Assembly: GCA_002394725.1 (NCBI GenBank) | Contig: DGUQ01000008.1 | Location: forward strand, 841 to 7,702 | Direction of reading: 5' to 3' | DNA: 6,862 nucleotides | Source of the DNA: Ruminococcaceae bacterium UBA4306 | Lineage (GTDB): Bacteria; Bacillota; Clostridia; Oscillospirales; Acutalibacteraceae | Shown: positions 1 through 6,650 of the stretch, piece after piece | Layout of the letters: every line of letters starts with the position of its first letter | Numbering within the stretch: position 1 is the first letter of the stretch | The notes under the pieces: generated by a model | Database searches by the model: none | Told to the model about the DNA's origin: nothing | What the model saw: the letters and a program-made list of their open reading frames with translations, nothing else | Translations under genes and position numbers: made by a program

Positions 1-56
1 ACCAACTGGTGATCATAGCCCTTTAATCTGATTCTGATTTTTTCCTTGACTGCCAT
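1..56 (-). CDS. rpsJ: Ribosomal protein S10 (30S subunit), N-terminal fragment cut by the window edge
   Basis: The minus strand from 56 reads MAVKEKIRIRLKGYDHQL before the sequence runs out. This matches the very conserved start of bacterial S10 (M-x-x-x-KIRIRLKxYDHxL). S10 is a 30S head protein, also known as NusE in antitermination complexes, and its gene normally heads the S10-spc ribosomal-protein operon. Only 18 of about 103 codons are present. The ATG start is supported by an AGGAGG ribosome binding site at 64-69 with a 7-base spacing. A near-consensus promoter lies about 280 bases upstream, separated by a structured leader. The fragment is short, but the motif is so characteristic that other identities are unlikely. 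Confidence 0.93.
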   Translation of the reverse strand, partial: MAVKEKIRIRLKGYDHQL

Positions 57-330
57 ATCTTCGCCTCCTAAATATTGTTTGGGTCGGCACGACTGAAGCC
101 GAACTTTTCAAACACCCGTCCGGGTGTTCCTACCCCATCCGTTAAAAAAGCCGATAGCCGAATCTCGGCAACCGGAAGCACAGTGGCGCAGTAACGGCAT
201 AGCAACCCCAATGCCGCAAAAAGCTCAAACTATTCTTTCGCCCGGTTTAAAATCGGACATACTCCACGGAAAAACCAACGCTTTCGCGTTGCAACCTCCC
301 GCTTCATCGCATATCTTGTGCAGTCACGCA
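57..330 (-). promoter_or_regulatory. Long structured 5' leader of rpsJ (candidate ribosomal-protein autoregulatory leader)
   Basis: This is the stretch between the predicted transcription start (near 330) and the rpsJ start codon. Read on the minus strand it contains, in order: a 6-bp stem capped by a GAAA tetraloop (276-291); a 6-bp stem with a 10-base loop (195-200 with 211-216); a terminator-like hairpin with six U (144-175); an 8-bp inverted repeat AACACCCG/CGGGTGTT (111-128); and a 5-bp stem TCGGC/GCCGA (84-88 with 98-102) before the ribosome binding site. No convincing reading frame is present on either strand. S10 operon leaders are known to be autoregulated by ribosomal protein L4 in E. 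coli. Whether this leader has such a role is inference from position and structure. Confidence 0.6.
144..175 (-). terminator. Intrinsic terminator / attenuator inside the rpsJ leader
   Basis: On the minus strand the left arm CCGGTTGCCGA (175 to 165) pairs with the right arm TCGGCTATCGG (161 to 151) around a GAT loop. That gives ten pairs, one of them G·U, with a single U·U mismatch. The hairpin is followed after one C by six U (149 to 144). This is the standard form of a Rho-independent terminator. It lies roughly 155-185 bases downstream of the predicted rpsJ start and about 90 bases before the rpsJ start codon. No gene on this strand precedes it after the promoter, so its natural reading is a premature-termination site controlling entry into rpsJ. 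I did not find a clear alternative antiterminator pairing by eye. Confidence 0.68.
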
Positions 331-336
331 GGGTTT

Positions 337-365
337 ATTATAGTATATCAGCCCCGAAAATGCAA
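337..365 (-). promoter_or_regulatory. Sigma-A type promoter for rpsJ
   Basis: Reading the minus strand, a -35 box TTGCAT (365 to 360) is followed by exactly 17 bases and a perfect -10 box TATAAT (342 to 337), which predicts a start near 330. The upstream side (366-395) is very AT-rich with A/T tracts, compatible with an UP element of the kind seen at strong ribosomal promoters. The boxes match consensus at 10 of 12 positions. It points at rpsJ and has no other gene to serve. Confidence 0.83.
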
Positions 366-539
366 GAAATTACAGAAAATTTACATTTGAGAAATACGAC
401 GATATTTTTTGGTTAATTTTATGCACTTTGCACAAGGAATCAATATATAGTGTCCCCATCGATTTTTACCACAAGCAAAAGCCGTTTGACGTGTATCGTT
501 TGGATTGTAAAAAGATCATGGCCGTTTTTGTCGAATCGC
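366..539. other. AT-rich divergent intergenic stretch between the rpsJ and lipoprotein promoters
   Basis: No gene, RNA gene or repeat could be supported here. The stretch is markedly more AT-rich than the flanking genes. It contains a TTGACG at 486-491, followed 16 bases later by TAAAAA (a poor -10). That could be a weak second promoter for the lipoprotein gene, but the evidence is slight. It also holds TGCA-CTT-TGCA around 421-433, too short to call an operator. Confidence 0.4.
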
Positions 540-568
540 TTGACGACAAAATGATAAATCCGTATAAT
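540..568 (+). promoter_or_regulatory. Sigma-A type promoter for the lipoprotein gene
   Basis: TTGACG at 540-545 (five of six consensus positions) is separated by 17 bases from a perfect TATAAT at 563-568. The expected start is near 575, giving a short leader of about 25 bases to the ATG at 601. With the downstream terminator at 1411-1440, this makes the lipoprotein gene a single-gene transcription unit that diverges from rpsJ. Confidence 0.85.
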
Positions 569-600
569 AGAGGCAATTTGAAACGCAAAGGAGAACGATT

Positions 601-1380
601 ATGAAAAAACTGATTATCGCCCTTTTACTTGTCGCATTGACCCTCGAATTGTGCGCCTGCGGAGCTTCTGACACTCAGAAGCCGACAGAGGATCAGGCAA
701 CGCAAGCTCCCTCTGTCGCACGCCAAGATTTTGAGGCGGCGTCGACCTATATCGAGAGCTTGATCGATACCAACGAGATGAGCAAAACGGATCAGGATGA
801 CGAAAACGGTCTGTATCGTTATTGGACATACAGCGGCAAAGAAGTGAACAACACGTTCAGCCCGGAGATTGAGATCGACAGCAAGAAGATCACACTCGGA
901 GAAACGACCGTCAACGACCTCAAGGAGCTCGGATTTGAATGTGAAATTGACGTCGAAACCGTTCAGCCCAATACGGAACAGGGCTTTATCATCAGGAAGG
1001 ACAACAAATACTGTAATATCTCTGTCCAAAATACCACGGAGAAAGAGCAGAGTATTCATGAGTTGGCGGTGTTTCAGATCAACGTCCTCACCGATTCGGG
1101 ATTTCTTGACTTCAACTACGGTGATATCAAAAGCGGATCGACGCTCGAGGACGTCATCAAAGCGCTCGGGACGCCGAAATCCAACATCACTTTATCAGGC
1201 GCTGAGTCCGGCGCGTCCATTGCGCTGAATTATAGCAATATTGTCACAGACGGCGATCTGGAGACGATCTCTACTTTAGATATTGATCTTCCCTATCAAA
1301 CAGAGAAGAATACCGCTGTTGTCAACAGCATCAACCTCTCTGTGTCTCAGAACAAGATCCCTCAGGAAACAACCGGCTAA
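601..1380 (+). CDS. Secreted lipoprotein of unknown function, with two similar SmpA/BLIP-like modules
   Basis: This encodes a 259-residue protein. It starts with a lipoprotein signal peptide: KK at 2-3, a hydrophobic core at about 4-15, and a lipobox L17-C18-A19-C20. Cys20 is therefore the likely lipidated residue, and the mature protein would be anchored to the outer face of the membrane. An acidic, Gln/Thr/Pro-rich linker follows (about 21-45). I recognise no catalytic motif. Two segments, G100-ETTVNDLKEL-G111 and G179-STLEDVIKAL-G190, share the pattern GxTxxx(D/V)(L/I)KxLG and sit 79 residues apart, the second followed by TP. This resembles the helix-turn motif of SmpA/OmlA/BLIP-type folds, so a duplicated module over about 87-165 and 172-249 is possible (inference). 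The start is supported by AAGGAG at 588-593, 7 bases before ATG. It forms its own transcription unit, divergent from rpsJ and convergent with purL. The substrate or partner is unknown. Confidence 0.9.
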   Translation: MKKLIIALLLVALTLELCACGASDTQKPTEDQATQAPSVARQDFEAASTYIESLIDTNEMSKTDQDDENGLYRYWTYSGKEVNNTFSPEIEIDSKKITLGETTVNDLKELGFECEIDVETVQPNTEQGFIIRKDNKYCNISVQNTTEKEQSIHELAVFQINVLTDSGFLDFNYGDIKSGSTLEDVIKALGTPKSNITLSGAESGASIALNYSNIVTDGDLETISTLDIDLPYQTEKNTAVVNSINLSVSQNKIPQETTG

Positions 1381-1410
1381 TACTAAGTAGCAATCGAATC
1401 ACAAACGCGT

Positions 1411-1440
1411 ACAGCCTGCGGAGCTTCCGCAGGCTGTTTT
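1411..1440 (+). terminator. Rho-independent terminator of the lipoprotein gene
   Basis: A perfect 12-bp stem (1411-1422 with 1426-1437, starting ACAGCCTGCGGA) closes a GCT loop. The last stem base runs into TTTT (1437-1440) and then CATT. It begins 31 bases after the lipoprotein stop codon. On the opposite strand the stem is followed by a poor U-tract (ACGCGTTTG), so it would terminate purL transcripts less efficiently, though it may do so in part because the two genes converge here. Confidence 0.85.
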
Positions 1441-1453
1441 CATTGGATCCAGC

Positions 1454-1471
1454 AGGGGAGTAAACTCCCCT
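1454..1471. repeat. Near-perfect palindrome just downstream of purL
   Basis: AGGGGAGT (1454-1461) and ACTCCCCT (1464-1471) form an 8-bp inverted repeat around AA. It lies 13 bases beyond the purL stop on the operon strand. There is no U-tract on either side, so it is not a standard terminator. It could act as a 3'-end stabilising hairpin, help the neighbouring terminator stop purL transcription, or be one copy of a small dispersed palindrome. The window alone cannot decide. Confidence 0.6.
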
Positions 1472-1484
1472 ACCGTTTGATGGA

Positions 1485-4400
1485 TTACTTGAAGTATTTG
1501 ACCGCCGCCTCAAACATCTTGATGTCGTAGTTGCCGGGCACGTTCCGGTACAGACCTCTGTCCCAACGCTCGGAGTGTCCCATCTTGCCGAAGACTCTGC
1601 CGTCGGGCGAGGTGATACCCTCGATCGCGTAGACGGAGTTGTTCGGGTTGTAGCGGACGTCGGTGGTCGCGTTGCCGTTCAAATCAACGTACTGGGTCGC
1701 GATCTGGCCGCGCGCGGCTAATTCTCTGACCAGCTCCTCGGAGCACAGGAATCTGCCCTCGCCGTGCGAGATCGGCACATTGTACACGTCGCCGACGTTG
1801 GTCAGGCTCAGCCACGGGCTCAAATTCGACGCCACGCGTGTGCGGACGATCTTGCTCTGGTGGCGTGAGATGGTGTTGTAGGTCAGGGTCGGGCAGTTTT
1901 CATCGGTATCGATGATCTTGCCGTAGGGCACCAGACCGAGCTTGATCAGCGCCTGAAAGCCGTTGCAGATGCCGCACATCAAGCCGCCGCGGTTGTCGAG
2001 CAGCTCGGTCACACCCTCTTTGACTGCCGCGTTGCGGAAGAAAGCGGTGATGAACTTCGCCGAACCGTCGGGCTCGTCGCCGCCGGAGAAGCCGCCGGGG
2101 ATAAAGACCATCTGGGCGGTTTTCAGCTCACGCGCGAATGTTTCTACGCTCTGCCGGATGCCCTCGGCACTCAGGTTGTTGATGACGATGATCTTCGCGT
2201 CCGCACCCGCGTCAGCCATTGCCTTGGCGGAGTCGTACTCGCAGTTCGTACCCGGGAACGCAGGGATCAGCACCTTCGGTTTCGCGACCTTGACGGAAGC
2301 AGTGGGACGGGAAGCAGCCTTGAAACTGAAATCCTCTACGGGCGCTTTGGTATCGGGAATATTGCAGGAATACACGCCCTCGAGCTTATCCTCATATACC
2401 TTTAATATGTCATTCTCCGCGACGGACTCACCGCCGTAGGTGAACCTGCCGTCGTCGGTGATCGTACCGATCAGCAGCGCGTTGTCGATATCCTCTGTCA
2501 CCTCCAGCAGGAACGCGCCGTAGCAATAGCCAAAGAGCTTGTCGAGCGCGATCTCCTCATTGAAGCTAAAGCCGAAGCCGTTACCGAACGCGGATTTCAT
2601 CACCGCCTCGGCGATACCGCCGATGGTGGGCGTATACGCGGCACAGACCTTGCCTGCGCGCATCAGTTCAGTGACCTTGTTATACAGCGCGATCAGGCTG
2701 TCGGTCTCGGGCAGACCGTTTTTATCATATGTAGGAGCGAGCAGATAAACCTTGTGACCTGCCGCCTTGAATTCGGGAGAGATGATGTTCTGCACCTTGT
2801 CGGTGGTAACGGCAAAGGAGACCAATGTGGGCGGAACATCGAGATCCTCAAAGCTGCCGGACATGCTGTCCTTGCCGCCGATGGAGCCGATGCCGAGGTT
2901 CATCTGCGCCTTGAACGCGCCGAGCAGCGCCGCAAGCGGCTTGCCCCAGCGTTTGCCGTCCGTACCGGGCTTCTCGAAATACTCCTGGAAAGTCAGATAC
3001 ACATCCTCAAAGGACGCGCCCGTCGCGATCAGCTTGGAAACGGATTCCACAACCGCAAGGTACGCGCCGTGATAGGGGCTTTTCTCGGTGATGAGCGGAT
3101 TGTAGCCCCATGACATCAGGGAGACGGTGTCGGTGTGCTTCTTCTCGACAGATACCTTCTGCACCATCGCCTGGATCGGGGTGAGCTGATTTTTGCCGCC
3201 GAACGGCATGAGCACCGTGCCGGCGCCGATAGTGGAGTCAAAGCGCTCAGAGAGTCCGCGCTTGGAGCAGATATTCAGATCAGCGGCAAGCGCGTTCAGG
3301 TTCTCGGTGAACGTACCGCTGATTGTTTTGTTATAATCCTTCGGAGCGGCAGGCGTGATATCGATATGCTTCTCCGCGCCGTTAGAGTTGAGGAACTCAC
3401 GCGAGATATCGACGATCTTATTGCCGTTCCATGTCATAGTGAGCCGCGGCTCTTCCTTAACCACAGCAACGGGGCACGCGTTGAGGTTCTCCTCTTTCGC
3501 GAGCGCCAGAAATGCCTCGACGTTCTCGGGCTCGACAACGACCGCCATGCGCTCCTGTGATTCGGAGATCGCCAGCTCCGTGCCGTCTAAGCCCTCGTAC
3601 TTCTTGGGAACGGCGTTGAGATCGATATCAAGACCGTCGGCGAGCTCGCCGATCGCAACGGATACGCCGCCGGCGCCGAAATCGTTACAGCGCTTGATCA
3701 TATGGGTCGCTTCACTGTTGCGGAACAGTCTTTGCAGTTTTCTTTCCTCCGGCGCGTTACCCTTCTGCACCTCCGCGCCGCAGGTCTCGACCGAATGAGC
3801 GTTGTGCGCCTTGGAGGAGCCTGTCGCACCGCCGATACCGTCACGGCCTGTCGCACCGCCCAGCAGGATGACCACATCACCGGGAGTGGGAACCTCGCGG
3901 CGGACATTCTGCGCGGGAGCTGCGGCGATGACCGCGCCGATCTCCATACGCTTTGCGGCATAGCCGGGGTGATAGACCTCATCCACGATACCGGTCGCCA
4001 GCCCGATCTGGTTGCCGTAGGAGCTGTAACCCTGCGCGGCGGTGGTGACGATCTTACGCTGGGGGAGCTTGCCCTCGATGGTCTCGGATACGGGAACGGT
4101 CGGATCAGCCGCGCCGGTCACACGCATCGCACCGTAGACATAAGCGCGTCCCGAGAGCGGATCGCGGATCGCGCCGCCGATACAGGTCGCCGCGCCGCCG
4201 AATGGTTCGATCTCGGTAGGATGGTTATGGGTCTCGTTCTTGAACAGCAAAAGCCACGGCTCGGCTGCACCGTCGACCTCGACCTCCATCTTCACGGTGC
4301 AGGCGTTGATCTCCTCACTCTCGTCGAGCTTGTCTAATTTGCCGTCCTTCTTGAGCTGACGGACAGCGATGGTCGCCAGATCCATCAGACAGATCGGCTT

Positions 4401-5177
4401 CGTTCTGCCTAAGTCCTCTCTTACCTTGATATAGTCGTTGTACGCCTCCTGTAACAGGTCATCCTCGAACTTCACATTGTCGATCGTGGTCAAAAAGGTG
4501 GTGTGACGGCAGTGATCCGACCAGTAGGTGTCGATCATGCGGATCTCGGTGATGGTCGGGTCACGGTGCTCCGACAGGAAGTATTGCTGACAGAAGGCGA
4601 TATCATCGATATCCATCGCGAGCCCGTAGTCCGCGACGAACTGAGCAAGTCCCACTCTGTCGAGCTGATTGAAGCCGTCAAGCGTTTTGACGGTGGTCGG
4701 GATCTCATATTGAACCGCCAGAGTCGCCGGCTTCTCCAATGCCGCCTCACGCGCCTCGACGGGGTTGATGACATATTTCTTGATCTCTGCGATCTCGGCG
4801 TCGGTCAAATCACCGTACAGGACATAGACCTTTGCCGAACGGATCGTCGGGCGGTCGCCCTGTGAGATGATCTGGATACACTGGGCGGCGGAATCCGCGC
4901 GCTGGTCAAATTGTCCGGGCAGATACTCTACCGCAAAGACGCGCGCGTCTTTTTCTATCTCTATTTCGGGCGTTGCAATGTCCAATTGCGGCTCGGAAAA
5001 CACCGCGCCGACAGCATAATTGAACAGCTCCTCGGTGATATTCTCCGCGTCGTAGCGGTTGATGACGCGCACATCGGTGAGGGACTTGATCGACAAAAGA
5101 TCGTTGATCTCACTGAGCAGAGCCTTTGCTTCATTTTGCAAGCCCTCTCGCTTTTCTACAAATACTCTATATACCAT
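1485..5177 (-). CDS. purL: Phosphoribosylformylglycinamidine (FGAM) synthase, single-chain clade II form
   Basis: This cytosolic enzyme performs the fourth step of purine synthesis: FGAR + glutamine + ATP to FGAM + glutamate + ADP + Pi. At 1230 residues it is a little shorter than the about 1295-residue E. coli PurL and fits the Clostridium/Streptococcus-type clade II. In order it shows a PurS-like N-terminal region (about 1-150), a linker domain with YWSDHCRH at 218-225, the first AIRS-like half with KNETHNHPT (313-321), GGATGRDGIGGATGSS (440-455) and SESQERM (538-544), a second half with GGKDSMSG (767-774), and a C-terminal glutamine amidotransferase from about 966. The glutaminase triad is intact: Cys1071 (in GICNGFQ), His1201 and Glu1203 (in MGHSER). 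The start ATG has GGAGG at 5185-5189 with 7-base spacing. It is the last gene of the visible operon, 49 bases after purD. It appears full length with no frameshift. Confidence 0.97.
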   Translation of the reverse strand: MVYRVFVEKREGLQNEAKALLSEINDLLSIKSLTDVRVINRYDAENITEELFNYAVGAVFSEPQLDIATPEIEIEKDARVFAVEYLPGQFDQRADSAAQCIQIISQGDRPTIRSAKVYVLYGDLTDAEIAEIKKYVINPVEAREAALEKPATLAVQYEIPTTVKTLDGFNQLDRVGLAQFVADYGLAMDIDDIAFCQQYFLSEHRDPTITEIRMIDTYWSDHCRHTTFLTTIDNVKFEDDLLQEAYNDYIKVREDLGRTKPICLMDLATIAVRQLKKDGKLDKLDESEEINACTVKMEVEVDGAAEPWLLLFKNETHNHPTEIEPFGGAATCIGGAIRDPLSGRAYVYGAMRVTGAADPTVPVSETIEGKLPQRKIVTTAAQGYSSYGNQIGLATGIVDEVYHPGYAAKRMEIGAVIAAAPAQNVRREVPTPGDVVILLGGATGRDGIGGATGSSKAHNAHSVETCGAEVQKGNAPEERKLQRLFRNSEATHMIKRCNDFGAGGVSVAIGELADGLDIDLNAVPKKYEGLDGTELAISESQERMAVVVEPENVEAFLALAKEENLNACPVAVVKEEPRLTMTWNGNKIVDISREFLNSNGAEKHIDITPAAPKDYNKTISGTFTENLNALAADLNICSKRGLSERFDSTIGAGTVLMPFGGKNQLTPIQAMVQKVSVEKKHTDTVSLMSWGYNPLITEKSPYHGAYLAVVESVSKLIATGASFEDVYLTFQEYFEKPGTDGKRWGKPLAALLGAFKAQMNLGIGSIGGKDSMSGSFEDLDVPPTLVSFAVTTDKVQNIISPEFKAAGHKVYLLAPTYDKNGLPETDSLIALYNKVTELMRAGKVCAAYTPTIGGIAEAVMKSAFGNGFGFSFNEEIALDKLFGYCYGAFLLEVTEDIDNALLIGTITDDGRFTYGGESVAENDILKVYEDKLEGVYSCNIPDTKAPVEDFSFKAASRPTASVKVAKPKVLIPAFPGTNCEYDSAKAMADAGADAKIIVINNLSAEGIRQSVETFARELKTAQMVFIPGGFSGGDEPDGSAKFITAFFRNAAVKEGVTELLDNRGGLMCGICNGFQALIKLGLVPYGKIIDTDENCPTLTYNTISRHQSKIVRTRVASNLSPWLSLTNVGDVYNVPISHGEGRFLCSEELVRELAARGQIATQYVDLNGNATTDVRYNPNNSVYAIEGITSPDGRVFGKMGHSERWDRGLYRNVPGNYDIKMFEAAVKYFK

Positions 5178-5205
5178 GGATTATCCTCCGTAGGAATCAA
5201 ATAGG

Positions 5206-5223
5206 CTTCCCCTCGGGGGGAAG
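5206..5223 (-). repeat. Hairpin in the purD-purL spacer
   Basis: CTTCCCC (5206-5212) and GGGGAAG (5217-5223) pair as a 7-bp GC-rich stem with a 4-base loop, just after the purD stop (5227-5229) and before the purL ribosome binding site. On the operon strand it is followed by CCTATTTGATT, without the run of U needed for a terminator, so readthrough into purL is expected. It could modulate the purD:purL ratio, protect the upstream message end, or be a copy of a short dispersed palindrome. Confidence 0.55.
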
Positions 5224-5226
5224 GCT

Positions 5227-6492
5227 TTAGCCTTTCGCTTTCAGCGCTCTTTGACCGATATCACGGCGGTAAAAAGCGTTGTCAAAATGTATTTGCTCCA
5301 CCATTTTGTAGGAGCTGTCGATCGCCTCCTGCAGGGTGTCAGCGATCGCGGTCACGCCTAAGACACGTCCGCCCGAGGTCAGGAGCTTGCCGTCTTCCTC
5401 CTTTGCGCCCGCGACAAATACGCAGGGCGCAATGCTTTCGGGGATGGTGATCTCATAGCCCTTCTCATAGGACACGGGGTAGCCCTCGCTCGCCATGATG
5501 ACGCACGCGGCGGATTTATCCTTAAACTCCACGGGAGTATCGGCAAGCGTACCGTCGGTGGTGGCTTTCATGATAGTGAACAGGTCGGATTTGAGCAGCG
5601 GTAAAACGACCTGCGTCTCTGGATCACCGAAACGGCAGTTGTATTCGATCACCTTGGGACCGTCCTTCGTGATCATCAAGCCGAAGTACAGACAGCCCTT
5701 GAAGGTTCTGCCCTCGGCGTTCATCGCTTGGATCGTCGGCAAAAAGATCTTCTCCATGCACTCCTTGGCGACCGCGTCGGTGTAGTACGGATTCGGCGCG
5801 ACCGTGCCCATACCGCCGGTGTTCAGACCCGTGTCGTTGTCACCGGCACGCTTGTGATCCATCGACGAGATCATCGGCACGACTACCTTGCCGTCGGTAA
5901 AGCTCAGCACGCTGACCTCGGGGCCTTCGAGGAATTCTTCGACCACGATGCTGTTGCCGCTTTTACCGAATTTTTTGTCTTTCATGATCGAGATGATCGC
6001 TTCTTCGGCCTCCTCACGGGTCATCGCGATGATCACGCCCTTGCCCAGCGCCAGACCATCCGCCTTGATAACGGTGGGGATCGGAGCGGTCTTGATGTAT
6101 TCGAGCGCCTTGTCCGCGTCGTCAAACACCTCATACGCCGCGGTAGGGATGCCGTATTTCTTCATCAGGTTCTTCGAAAAGACCTTGCTGCCCTCGATGA
6201 TCGCGGCTTCACTGCGCGGACCGAAGCAGGGGATCCCCTTTTCTTCGAGCGCGTCGACACAGCCCAGCACCAGCGGATCATCGGGAGCGACGACCGCGTA
6301 GTCGATGCTGTTCTCCACGGCGAACTTGACGATATTCTCGATATCCGTCGCGCCGATACTCACGCACTGTGCGTCAGCGGCGATACCGCCGTTGCCCGGC
6401 AGGGCATAGATCGCGTCGATCGTTTGATTCTCTTTTAACTTTTTGATGATGGCGTGCTCGCGTCCGCCGCCGCCAACGACCAGTATCTTCAT
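5227..6492 (-). CDS. purD: Phosphoribosylamine--glycine ligase (GAR synthetase)
   Basis: This catalyses the second step of purine synthesis: phosphoribosylamine + glycine + ATP to glycinamide ribonucleotide. It has 421 residues, the usual length for the family. The N-terminal domain has the nucleotide-binding-like GGGGREHA (7-14) and LPGNGG (31-36). The central ATP-grasp region shows EGSKVFSK (100-107), VIKADGLALGKGV (141-153), EEFLEGPEVS (185-194), NTGGMG (224-229) and the GARS signature RFGDPETQ (287-294). The C-terminal domain ends with GGRVLG (374-379) and FYRRDIGQRAL (407-417). The ATG at 6492 is chosen because AGGAG lies 7 bases before it. An in-frame GTG at 6510 would add six residues (MYRSST) encoded by the ribosome binding site itself, so it is unlikely. 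The gene sits between purH and purL in one operon, with a 158-base structured spacer upstream. Confidence 0.97.
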   Translation of the reverse strand: MKILVVGGGGREHAIIKKLKENQTIDAIYALPGNGGIAADAQCVSIGATDIENIVKFAVENSIDYAVVAPDDPLVLGCVDALEEKGIPCFGPRSEAAIIEGSKVFSKNLMKKYGIPTAAYEVFDDADKALEYIKTAPIPTVIKADGLALGKGVIIAMTREEAEEAIISIMKDKKFGKSGNSIVVEEFLEGPEVSVLSFTDGKVVVPMISSMDHKRAGDNDTGLNTGGMGTVAPNPYYTDAVAKECMEKIFLPTIQAMNAEGRTFKGCLYFGLMITKDGPKVIEYNCRFGDPETQVVLPLLKSDLFTIMKATTDGTLADTPVEFKDKSAACVIMASEGYPVSYEKGYEITIPESIAPCVFVAGAKEEDGKLLTSGGRVLGVTAIADTLQEAIDSSYKMVEQIHFDNAFYRRDIGQRALKAKG

Positions 6493-6521
6493 AGTGCTAC
6501 TCCTATACACAAAAACATTTG

Positions 6522-6650
6522 TTGGTTAACGGTTAAAGGTGAATAGTTAACGGTTGTGGGAAACGCTTCGCGTTTTGGATTGATATCGGAATCAGGTGAG
6601 GACGGAGTCCTCCCACAACCATTCACCATTATCCATTAACCATTCACCAA
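6522..6650 (-). repeat. 129-base inverted-repeat element filling the purH-purD spacer, arms made of 7-base units
   Basis: The arms 6522-6561 and 6611-6650 are inverted copies matching at 32 of 40 positions. Each arm consists of five 7-base units: GGTTAAC, GGTTAAA, GGTGAAT, AGTTAAC, GGTTGTG on the left (6524-6558); and, read on the minus strand, GGTGAAT, GGTTAAT, GGATAAT, GGTGAAT, GGTTGTG on the right (6648 to 6614). Between the arms are two perfect 6-bp hairpins, AAACGC-TTC-GCGTTT (6561-6575) and GAGGAC-GGA-GTCCTC (6598-6612). The element ends exactly against the purH stop codon and stops 29 bases before purD. It encodes no protein. It resembles a small dispersed foldback (MITE-like) repeat, and in the operon mRNA it should fold into a long branched hairpin. 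It is not a standard terminator, as only a short U5 run (6515 to 6511) follows several bases later. Confidence 0.8.

Noticed and set aside
57..330. T-box or metabolite riboswitch in the rpsJ leader
   Set aside because: No T-box consensus (GGGTGGNACCGCG-like) or recognisable purine, SAM or other riboswitch core was found. A ribosomal-protein leader is the simpler reading.
124..390. 88-codon open frame on the plus strand within the rpsJ leader/promoter region
   Set aside because: It has no ribosome binding site, its composition is not protein-like, and it runs antisense through the rpsJ leader hairpins and promoter. No family resemblance was seen.
486..512. Second promoter (TTGACG, 16 bases, TAAAAA) upstream of the lipoprotein gene
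   Set aside because: The -10 match is poor, and a much better promoter sits at 540-568. It is mentioned only within the intergenic entry.
625..1059. Minus-strand open frames (614-829, 625-1059) and plus-strand frame 869-1228 over the lipoprotein gene
   Set aside because: They are shadow frames of the real gene at 601-1380, which alone has a promoter, ribosome binding site, signal peptide and terminator.
1663..5204. Many plus-strand open frames (up to 211 codons, e.g. 3702-4337) and minus-strand off-frames across purL
   Set aside because: purL is intact and strongly conserved over the full span. The others are Arg/Ser/Asp-rich translations of its complement or shifted frames and have no supported starts.
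5495..6438. Plus-strand open frames up to 236 codons opposite purD
   Set aside because: They are antisense shadows of a complete purD with all family motifs. The His/Asp/Arg-rich composition is typical of such artefacts.
6493..6510. Upstream GTG start extending PurD by six residues
   Set aside because: The extension codons overlap the AGGAG ribosome binding site used by the ATG at 6492, and the MKILVVGGGGREH start is the family's usual N-terminus.
6522..6650. CRISPR array or ordinary transcription terminator in the purH-purD spacer
   Set aside because: The repeat units are only 7 bases with no spacers, so it is not CRISPR. The long stem is not followed directly by a U-tract, so it is not a typical intrinsic terminator.
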